Below, one piece after another: positions 57,753 through 64,000 of a stretch of DNA of 64,000 nucleotides (position 1 is the stretch's first letter; each line of letters opens with the position of its first letter). The notes beneath the pieces are model-generated. The model made no database searches and was not told where the DNA came from. It saw nothing but the letters and a program-made list of their open reading frames with translations. The stretch spans positions 1 to 64,000 of the forward strand of contig JADIMG010000097.1 of NCBI GenBank assembly GCA_017694875.1, written 5' to 3'. Source of the DNA: Candidatus Gallipaludibacter merdavium (GTDB taxonomy: Bacteria > Bacteroidota > Bacteroidia > Bacteroidales > Paludibacteraceae). A program made the translations under genes and the position numbers.

Positions 57753-58655
57753 ATGATAGAATCATATTATACATCAGATAATAAAGATTTTTTATTGGCT
57801 CAGGGTGATTCTTTCAAACTACTCTCTGAATTCAGTTTCAAGTTCGACATGATATTTGCTGATCCTCCTTACTTTCTCTCCAATGGCGGAATAAGCCTTC
57901 AAAGTGGTAAAGTGGTTTGTGTGGATAAAGGAGATTGGGACAAAGGAAAGACCCCAGAAGAGATGAAGAATTTCAATATGGAATGGCTTAGCTTGTGTCG
58001 CGAGAAACTGAAAGATAGTGGCACTATCTGGATTAGCGGCACATACCATAATATTTTCTCAATTGCCAATTGTCTGACGGAACTTGGTTACAAGATTCTA
58101 AATGTCATCACTTGGCAAAAAACCAATCCTCCAGTCAATATTTCGTGCAGATTTTTCACCTATTCTACCGAATTCATCATTTGGGCAAGAAAGAGCCATA
58201 AAGTAGCACATAAATATAACTATGAACTGATGAAGAAGCTCAACGACAACAAGCAAATGACCGATGTTTGGCGACTACCTGCCATCGGGCGCTGGGAAAA
58301 AACATGTGGCAAACATCCAACACAAAAGCCTCTATCTCTACTCACACGTATTATTCTTGCTTCGACCGACGAAGGAGATTGGGTACTTGACCCATTCAGC
58401 GGCAGTTCGACAACTGGCATTGCCGCCAACCTTTGCGGACGGAGATTTGCTGGTATTGAACAAAGCGAAGAGTTCTGTAAGATGAGTAAGGAAAGACGCA
58501 TAGAGATAGACAATTTTGCAGTACGTGCCGATTTGAGACGTCACATCATCGACCTCAAAGTCCTTCATGCTGGTGAGCAGAGTAATTTATTCGTTAGTGA
58601 ACCTGAACATACAAGAATTTTACCCTTTGATACAAAACCATTGGGGAAGAAATAA
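57753..58655 (+). CDS. DpnA-like DNA adenine methyltransferase (beta class)
   Basis: A 300-aa methyltransferase with DPPY first (37-40, in FADPPYFLSNGGISLQSGK) and the AdoMet motif DPFSGSSTTG near the C-terminus (about 211-220), the beta-class order. The region NVITWQKTNPPVNISCRFFTYSTEFI is very like DpnA of the pneumococcal DpnII system, which methylates GATC even in single-stranded DNA and so protects incoming DNA. It follows the extra nuclease-like gene by 5 bases and closes the operon; the convergent beta-lactamase gene is 22 bases away. Confidence 0.9.
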   Translation: MIESYYTSDNKDFLLAQGDSFKLLSEFSFKFDMIFADPPYFLSNGGISLQSGKVVCVDKGDWDKGKTPEEMKNFNMEWLSLCREKLKDSGTIWISGTYHNIFSIANCLTELGYKILNVITWQKTNPPVNISCRFFTYSTEFIIWARKSHKVAHKYNYELMKKLNDNKQMTDVWRLPAIGRWEKTCGKHPTQKPLSLLTRIILASTDEGDWVLDPFSGSSTTGIAANLCGRRFAGIEQSEEFCKMSKERRIEIDNFAVRADLRRHIIDLKVLHAGEQSNLFVSEPEHTRILPFDTKPLGKK

Positions 58656-58677
58656 AGTAACACGGAGAAAATGTTTA

Positions 58678-59577
58678 TTATGGCTTCAACGAAAGTACAT
58701 AATGGTAAACCAATGCTGAGATTTCAGCAATGATGGCTACATTTTCTTCCTCTGTTCCTGCTGCATTAGCAATAAAGACAGCAATGGAATAATGGCGTCC
58801 GTCGGGCAAAAGCACAAAGCCAATATCGTTTACAGCCATGATGCGTCCTTCAGGAGTGACATAGCCCGTTCCCGTTTTGTGGGCAATGCGAACTCCATCA
58901 GCAGGAAGTCCACCCGGCAAACGGTTGGCACCCGTCTGGGCATCAAACATCACCTGGGCAATAAATGACTGGTATTCTTTGGGCAACCACTGTGAAGTAA
59001 AGAAACGGTTCAGAATGCAAACAGCCGAAAGCGGTGTTGACCAATTGGCGTAGGCAGACCTCCGGTTTTTGTACATATCATCCTCAGTGACTGCTATGGC
59101 AAAATCGGTAAAGCCAACAGACTCCAAATAAGCTTGCACCTTTTCTGGCGGTAAAGTATAGGAAAAGAGAATATCGCATGCATTATTGTCGCTCATCTGT
59201 AACGTGTATTTCATCAGGTCGGCATAAGATACCTCCACATTCCCATTCGGATAGCGCTCACGCAAAGGGCTATAAGTATCAGGGTTGAGCTGTGAAGGTT
59301 TCACTGCAACAGTAGCCGATAAAGGTAATTTGTTTCCTTCCAGAAAACGTGACACGGCAATCGCCTGGTGAAACTTCATCACACTCATCAAAGGATAGCG
59401 TTCGTCATTGTTAATTGTCAAGGTATCATTATCGTTCACAATGAGAGCAATTCCAATTGTAGCGTCCTTATTTTCCAGCATCGAACGCAATTCGGTTTCC
59501 AAATCAGAAGAAACGGCAAAAGTAGATACCATTGACCCAACCATCAGTAAGGATAGGAGGAAATTTCGTAGATACAT
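58678..59577 (-). CDS. Class A beta-lactamase (Bacteroides A2 subclass type)
   Basis: A 299-aa periplasmic serine beta-lactamase with a signal peptide (about 1-23). Active-site motifs: Ser65-x-x-Lys68 (MSVMKFH), SDN at 129-131, Glu165 in VTEDDM as the probable general base, and KTG at 234-236. The overall pattern (NRFFTSQWLPKEYQSFI, HKTGTGYV) is that of the CepA/CblA/CfxA group, which mainly hydrolyses cephalosporins. Which exact enzyme, and whether it is expressed enough to matter, cannot be told. No mobile element flanks it, so it looks chromosomal. Confidence 0.9.
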   Translation of the reverse strand: MYLRNFLLSLLMVGSMVSTFAVSSDLETELRSMLENKDATIGIALIVNDNDTLTINNDERYPLMSVMKFHQAIAVSRFLEGNKLPLSATVAVKPSQLNPDTYSPLRERYPNGNVEVSYADLMKYTLQMSDNNACDILFSYTLPPEKVQAYLESVGFTDFAIAVTEDDMYKNRRSAYANWSTPLSAVCILNRFFTSQWLPKEYQSFIAQVMFDAQTGANRLPGGLPADGVRIAHKTGTGYVTPEGRIMAVNDIGFVLLPDGRHYSIAVFIANAAGTEEENVAIIAEISALVYHYVLSLKP

Positions 59578-59600
59578 AGTTCATTCACTTTAACACAAGC

Positions 59601-59632
59601 AAATATAATCAATAAACTCCAAACAGACAAAC
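59601..59632 (-). promoter_or_regulatory. Promoter of the beta-lactamase gene
   Basis: Minus strand TTTG (59632-59629), 20 bases, TATATTTG (59608-59601). Both boxes match consensus, 23 bases upstream of the start codon. No insertion sequence supplies it. Confidence 0.68.
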
Positions 59633-59650
59633 CTACGCCATGTTTTCCTT

Positions 59651-60559
59651 CTAATCTACGGGCTCCATAAAACCAATCTCTATCACCTCCATGACCCCGT
59701 CATACTCAGCGGCAAAGCCATCGTAGGCCGGACCCAACATGCGCATCATCAACTGTGCTCTGACTGGCGTATAAGGAGGAGCGCCCGCTCCTAAAACAGC
59801 ATCATAAGTAGCCTCCAGACGTTGTGTGTCGTCTGTCAACCAATAGACAACCGTATCTCCTTCTGGAGCAAACGAATGGCTTTCATGTTCCCATACCACT
59901 TGCCCCCTCAGAGAAACGATAGAATCGTGCAATTGGATACTCTTTTCGTCAAACAAAGGAGTTTCCTGCCCTATCTCCACAAAAACCGCTTTGTTGGGTT
60001 TATCCGAGAAAATCTCAAAATAACGCATACCGCTATTGCCCATTCCCCATCCTCCACATGTAGTTGGAACAGGCTTGTTTTCCATCCGCTTCTTCAGTGC
60101 GTCGGCACCTTCTCCTGTCGGCACCAACACATAACGTCTCACTCCCATCCGTCCTGATTCCACCTGTTGGAAAGCGCAAGTCACCGTATCATTCTCTGAA
60201 AGCGACTCAACACGGGGATGTTCCAACAAATAAGGCAACAAACTATCCAATTGCCCCGCTTTCAAATCAAAAACCTGCACCAACGGTTCTGAACGTGACA
60301 CTCCGTTATCAGTTAATGTACACAAGCGCACTCCATGTACAGAAGCATCTGTCTGTAAAAAGGTTTTGGGCGACCGTTGTGCCCACATCACCAATCCGGC
60401 ACCCGACAAGCGTTCCCACACGAATCCATCATAAGGAGCACGTTCAGGACGATAGGTATCAGGCGACTTTGCTGTGTTGTCATCTGTTTTAGCATTCCCG
60501 GCACATCCTGCTAAAAGAAACACCGCGGACAATATCAATGAGAAAAATATCTTGTTCAT
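59651..60559 (-). CDS. Hypothetical lipoprotein
   Basis: A 302-aa lipoprotein (signal MNKIFFSLILSAVFLLAGCAG, Cys about 19). The mature part is beta-rich with repeats of Val/Tyr/Asp residues and three spaced Trp. No family recognised. The start at 60559 is preferred over an upstream in-frame one because TATGTTTG (60575-60568) lies between them. Confidence 0.65.
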   Translation of the reverse strand: MNKIFFSLILSAVFLLAGCAGNAKTDDNTAKSPDTYRPERAPYDGFVWERLSGAGLVMWAQRSPKTFLQTDASVHGVRLCTLTDNGVSRSEPLVQVFDLKAGQLDSLLPYLLEHPRVESLSENDTVTCAFQQVESGRMGVRRYVLVPTGEGADALKKRMENKPVPTTCGGWGMGNSGMRYFEIFSDKPNKAVFVEIGQETPLFDEKSIQLHDSIVSLRGQVVWEHESHSFAPEGDTVVYWLTDDTQRLEATYDAVLGAGAPPYTPVRAQLMMRMLGPAYDGFAAEYDGVMEVIEIGFMEPVD

Positions 60560-60567
60560 ACAATCGT

Positions 60568-60575
60568 CAAACATA
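60568..60575 (-). promoter_or_regulatory. -7 promoter element of the lipoprotein gene, nearly leaderless
   Basis: TATGTTTG on the minus strand ends only 8 bases before the chosen ATG, so transcription would begin at or next to the start codon. Confidence 0.5.
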
Positions 60576-60668
60576 GCATGGAAAATCGTCTCTGCAAAAA
60601 GTTTGCCATCTATACCTTTCCCCAAGAATCAGCTCCTCCCCATATTTCCACACCACCCTGCCGGACAG

Positions 60669-60699
60669 TTGTATATATGAGTAGATTTTCGTAGTTTTG
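60669..60699 (+). promoter_or_regulatory. Promoter of the Nudix gene
   Basis: TTG (60669-60671), 20 bases, TAGTTTTG (60692-60699). Supports the start at 60727. Confidence 0.62.
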
Positions 60700-60726
60700 T
60701 ACCAAAAGACCACCAAACTGAAATAC

Positions 60727-61293
60727 ATGGACAAGCATGACGATAAAAAATGGGAAATCATAGACAGTGTATATCTGTTTGAACGTCCATGGCTGACAGC
60801 AAGGCGTGACCATGTCAGGCTACCCAATGGTGTTGAGCACAAAGAATATTATGTACTGGAATATCCGGATTGGGTAAATGTCATTGCCATTACCGAGTCG
60901 GGCGATTTTGTCATGGAACGCCAATACAGGCATGGTTTGCAATGGACTGGTTACGAGATATGTGCCGGTGTATGCGAAAGCGGTGAAAGCCCTTTGGAAG
61001 CAGCACAGCGTGAACTGTATGAAGAAACGGGATTTGGTGGCGGCACATGGACCAAGCTCATGACCATTTCGCCCAATACCAGTACCAACACTAATCTTTG
61101 CCATTGCTTTTTGGCTGAGGGTGTAAAACAACTTTCCACCCAACATCTGGAACCTACAGAAGACATCAGTATAGAATTAATGAGCCGCGAAAAAGTTTGG
61201 TCACTCCTGGAGCATGATGAAATCAGACAAGCCTTGATGGCGGCTCCGCTCTGGAAATTATTTGTGAAAAAACAGTGGACAAAAAACATATAA
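60727..61293 (+). CDS. Nudix hydrolase (ADP-ribose pyrophosphatase-like)
   Basis: A 188-aa cytoplasmic pyrophosphohydrolase. The complete Nudix box runs 81-103: GVCESGESPLEAAQREL, YEETGF, with the metal-binding Glu residues intact. Overall resemblance is to NUDIX enzymes of the ADP-sugar pyrophosphatase kind (YYVLEYPDWVNVIAIT, RQYRHG). Substrate not certain. The start at 60727 follows its promoter. 26 bases before a metallo-beta-lactamase-fold gene. Confidence 0.88.
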   Translation: MDKHDDKKWEIIDSVYLFERPWLTARRDHVRLPNGVEHKEYYVLEYPDWVNVIAITESGDFVMERQYRHGLQWTGYEICAGVCESGESPLEAAQRELYEETGFGGGTWTKLMTISPNTSTNTNLCHCFLAEGVKQLSTQHLEPTEDISIELMSREKVWSLLEHDEIRQALMAAPLWKLFVKKQWTKNI

Positions 61294-61319
61294 CCATAAC
61301 CCATTAAAAACAAACAATT

Positions 61320-62153
61320 ATGAACAAGACCATTCTTGCTTTTTTAGCTTTATGCCTTATGGCCTGTACAGGAAAAAAGACACAACAATCGAAGTCATCC
61401 CAGCAACAAGAACTTGAAGGAATCCATATCAAGGAATTGACTGACATGCGCCTGATACACCTTCAGGGCAACAAGGATGAGAAACGCATGCCCAACCAGC
61501 TGTTTTACGGAGAAAAAGACTCCGCTCTAGTAGAGCAACTGTCTCCAGAGGGTTCCGTTGCTGCATCCATGAGTTGTTTCCTTATTCAAAAAGACGGAAA
61601 AAACATCTTGTTTGATACCGGCAACGGTAGCGCCAGCGGCGGTCAATTGCAGAAGCGCCTGAAAGATTTACAATTGTCGCCTTCCGATATAGACTATCTG
61701 TTTATCACCCATTTCCATTTTGACCATATCGGCGGAATGACAGAAAACGACAGTGCTGCATTTCCAAACGCCGAGGTTTATGTGCCGGAAACAGAATATG
61801 CCTACTGGTGCACCCAGGAAGGAGACGCATTAAGTCAAAAAAGCATGGATGCCTATGCCGGCCGTCTCCACCGTTTCACCCTTGAAGATACTCTTCCCAT
61901 GGGAGTCATTGCTCATGATGCCAAAGGGCACACGCCAGGACACACCGCATACGAAATCGGTCAAGTGCTTATTGCCGGTGATTTCATGCATGGTGCCGAC
62001 CTGCAACTCAAGCATCCTGAATTGTGCGCATCCTATGACATGAACCGTGAAGAAGCCATTCAAACCCGTTTATGGGTCAGCGAATACGGGAAAAGCAAGT
62101 CGCTCATCATTGCAGGCATGCACCTGCCCGGCAATGGTTTGCTGCAAGAATAA
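61320..62153 (+). CDS. Metallo-beta-lactamase-fold hydrolase lipoprotein
   Basis: A 277-aa lipoprotein (signal ending LCLMACTGK, Cys about 16) with the fold's zinc site HFHFDHIGG (His131, His133, Asp135, His136), then GHTPGHTAYEIG, GDFMHG and a final His in AGMHLPGNG. It more closely resembles general MBL hydrolases (AttM/PhnP-like or quorum-quenching kinds) than antibiotic-resistance enzymes. Substrate unknown. Likely in one transcript with the Nudix gene. Confidence 0.85.
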   Translation: MNKTILAFLALCLMACTGKKTQQSKSSQQQELEGIHIKELTDMRLIHLQGNKDEKRMPNQLFYGEKDSALVEQLSPEGSVAASMSCFLIQKDGKNILFDTGNGSASGGQLQKRLKDLQLSPSDIDYLFITHFHFDHIGGMTENDSAAFPNAEVYVPETEYAYWCTQEGDALSQKSMDAYAGRLHRFTLEDTLPMGVIAHDAKGHTPGHTAYEIGQVLIAGDFMHGADLQLKHPELCASYDMNREEAIQTRLWVSEYGKSKSLIIAGMHLPGNGLLQE

Positions 62154-62206
62154 AGGCTTCTCTGCAAAAAAGTCAGCCCGACAGATGACAATCAAGAAAA
62201 AAAACG

Positions 62207-62214
62207 TATTTTTG
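62207..62214 (+). promoter_or_regulatory. -7 promoter element of malQ
   Basis: TATTTTTG fits TAnnTTTG and lies 40 bases upstream of the start at 62255. Confidence 0.55.
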
Positions 62215-62254
62215 TGCAGTTTTTTTAAGATAATATGTATTATATTTTAACCTT

Positions 62255-64000
62255 ATGACCATCAGAATTACAATTAACTACCGTGCTCAATGGGGACAAA
62301 GTCTGTGCCTGGTGGGCAGGACTTCAACACGCCATTGGGATGAGCAGCATCCTTTAGTGATGCAATGCGTTGACGGCGACCGTTGGGAAACTTTGTTAGA
62401 CCTATCGGATTTTGAATCTGTTTTGACGTACAAATATGCTATCATTCACCCCAACGGTGCATTCCAATATGAACATGGCAACGACAGGCATTTACCTCTC
62501 GGGTGGACTGCATCCACCGGACACGTTGTTGACTATTGGCGTGACATGTCACTGGACGATGTTTTTCATTCTTCCCTATATACCGATGCCTTGTTTTTGC
62601 GGCCGAAAAGTAAAAAGAGCACATTAAAAGGCAACATTATATTCAGCATAGATTTGCCCAGAGTGCAAGCCAATGAATGTGTGGGTATAATGGGCAACAT
62701 TCCAGAATTGGGCGAATGGGACAGTAACAGAAAACTTGTTCTAAGCGATACAGACTTCCCCGTATGGCGTGGCGGCATCAAGCTGAAAGAACGTTATCAG
62801 GTTATTGAATATAAATATGTCATTTTTGACAAGGAAAGCGGAAAAGTACTCGACCTTGAATATGGCGAAAACCGCCGTTTGTGGTCGCAACAAGAAAAAG
62901 ACGATTTATATATCAACGATTTCGGTTTCAGATATACCCGTCCCGCATGGCGTGGTGCTGGTGTGGCTCTTCCCGTATTTTCACTTCGCACCAGCGATGG
63001 TTTCGGTGTCGGTGAGTTCAGCGATTTGAAAAAACTGGTTGACTGGGCTGTTTTGACCGGCATGAAAATGATTCAGACCTTGCCCATCAACGACACCACC
63101 ATGCTATGGACCAACAAGGATTCCTATCCTTACAGCACCGTTTCCGTATTTGCACTCCATCCGCTGTATCTGCATCTGGAGTCTATAGGAACATTGGCTG
63201 ACACAGAAGAACAAGCACGCTTTGAGGCCAAGAAGAAAGAGCTGAACAGCCTTGATTATGTCAACTACAGTGAAATTATAGCCTTGAAATGGAAATATAT
63301 CCGCGCCGTATATCCACAAGCCTGCAAAAGCACCTTTGCTTCGGCAGACTACAAGAAATGGTTTGCAGCCAACCGGCAATGGCTGGTTCCCTACGCCGTC
63401 TTCTGCTACCTGCGTGACAAGTTCCATACCCCCGATTTCAGCCAATGGGGTGAATACAGCCGCTATAACGAAACAGCGATTGCCCATCTGACCGATAAAA
63501 AATCGGAAGTATATGATGACATTGCCATTCATTATTTCGTGCAATATCATTTGCACAAACAGTTGAGTGAGGCACGTGACTATGCCCACCATCACGGTGT
63601 AGCCATGAAGGGTGACATTCCTATCGGCATCAATCCACACAGTGTTGACGCATGGCAGGCACCCGAGCTTTTTGACCTCTCCCTGCAAGCAGGCGCCCCC
63701 CCCGATGATTTCTCCATTTCAGGCCAAAACTGGGGATTTCCGCCTTACAATTGGGATGTGATGGCCAGAGACAACTTTGATTGGTGGCGAAGACGCTTTG
63801 TCAAAATGGCCGACTATTTTGACGCTTACCGCATTGACCACATATTAGGCTTCTTCCGCATATGGGTTATGCCGAAAGAAGACGTGTGGGGACTCACCGG
63901 CCGTTTCTTACCAGCCCTGCCTTATAGTTTGGACGAATTGCGTCAACGCGGTATCTGGTTGGACGAGAAACGCATGTTGACCCCTTACATTCACCAGTGG
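62255..64000 (+). CDS. malQ: 4-alpha-glucanotransferase, 5' part (GH77, with N-terminal CBM20 domains)
   Basis: An open frame of 582 codons from MTIRITINYRAQWGQSLCLVG runs past the window end, so the gene is incomplete here. Two starch-binding CBM20-like units (about 1-115 and 125-230; VGIMGNIPELGEWDS) precede the GH77 barrel, which begins around GVALPVFSLRTSDGFGVGEFSDL. The catalytic nucleophile Asp is in AYRIDHILGFFR near residue 528. Family members transfer maltodextrin chains in starch and glycogen metabolism. Long bacterial enzymes of this shape are common in Bacteroides. Confidence 0.93.
   Translation, partial: MTIRITINYRAQWGQSLCLVGRTSTRHWDEQHPLVMQCVDGDRWETLLDLSDFESVLTYKYAIIHPNGAFQYEHGNDRHLPLGWTASTGHVVDYWRDMSLDDVFHSSLYTDALFLRPKSKKSTLKGNIIFSIDLPRVQANECVGIMGNIPELGEWDSNRKLVLSDTDFPVWRGGIKLKERYQVIEYKYVIFDKESGKVLDLEYGENRRLWSQQEKDDLYINDFGFRYTRPAWRGAGVALPVFSLRTSDGFGVGEFSDLKKLVDWAVLTGMKMIQTLPINDTTMLWTNKDSYPYSTVSVFALHPLYLHLESIGTLADTEEQARFEAKKKELNSLDYVNYSEIIALKWKYIRAVYPQACKSTFASADYKKWFAANRQWLVPYAVFCYLRDKFHTPDFSQWGEYSRYNETAIAHLTDKKSEVYDDIAIHYFVQYHLHKQLSEARDYAHHHGVAMKGDIPIGINPHSVDAWQAPELFDLSLQAGAPPDDFSISGQNWGFPPYNWDVMARDNFDWWRRRFVKMADYFDAYRIDHILGFFRIWVMPKEDVWGLTGRFLPALPYSLDELRQRGIWLDEKRMLTPYIHQW

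Noticed and set aside
61320-62153. Metallo-beta-lactamase conferring carbapenem resistance (for example CfiA-like)
   Set aside because: It has the HxHxDH site but the overall spacing and the lipoprotein form are those of general MBL-fold hydrolases.

Overview
The window is a piece of a Bacteroidales chromosome, most likely Bacteroidaceae (Bacteroides, Phocaeicola or a close Prevotella-like genus). The evidence is the repeated promoter pattern TTTG, 19-21 bases, TAnnTTTG; RpoB and RpoC lengths (1270 and 1427 aa) typical of Bacteroides; a cobalamin-riboswitch locus with BtuB and a BtuG-type lipoprotein; and many small lipoproteins. No rRNA, CRISPR array, transposase or prophage was seen. The species cannot be fixed from the sequence.

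Layout. 1-10.4 kb: tRNA-Gly, iron superoxide dismutase, a GH105 hydrolase, a TetR regulator with a DUF454 membrane protein behind a duplicated promoter, a 6S-like RNA, a sufS/acyltransferase/glycosyltransferase operon, a convergent AT-rich flippase gene and a secreted GH43 enzyme. 10.5-23.6 kb: the transcription/translation operon on the minus strand, reading tRNA-Thr, Tyr, Gly, Thr, tuf, tRNA-Trp, secE, nusG, rplK, rplA, rplJ, rplL, rpoB, rpoC, with RNA hairpins before rpoB and before rpoC. 23.6-32.2 kb: hpf and a xerC-type recombinase, then divergently a B12-uptake locus (riboswitch, btuB, btuG and two surface proteins with Por/T9SS-like C-termini). 32.3-39 kb: ABC exporter, uvrA, serS, rpmA, rplU. 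39.3-45.9 kb: TPR membrane protein, ribH, small lipoprotein, rnr-sufE and a prolyl oligopeptidase. 46-51 kb: an AT-rich orphan PD-(D/E)XK-like gene, a 5'-nucleotidase split into two genes around mgsA, and a SulP transporter. 51-54.9 kb: S4 protein, initiator tRNA, a hypothetical gene, prsW, tadA and parE.

55.1-58.7 kb is the main accessory island. It is a GATC-type restriction-modification operon resembling DpnII (dpnM-like and dpnA-like methyltransferases and a DpnII-family endonuclease), with a fourth, very AT-rich gene for a small PD-(D/E)XK-like protein between endonuclease and second methyltransferase. This is the best candidate for something undescribed. 58.7-64 kb: a class A beta-lactamase, a lipoprotein, a Nudix hydrolase, a metallo-beta-lactamase-fold lipoprotein and the start of a 4-alpha-glucanotransferase that runs off the window.

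Function is mostly housekeeping (transcription, translation, repair, Fe-S assembly, riboflavin), with glycan-degrading enzymes, B12 scavenging and one DNA-defence island. All family calls rest on reading motifs and gene order by eye; no database search was run.
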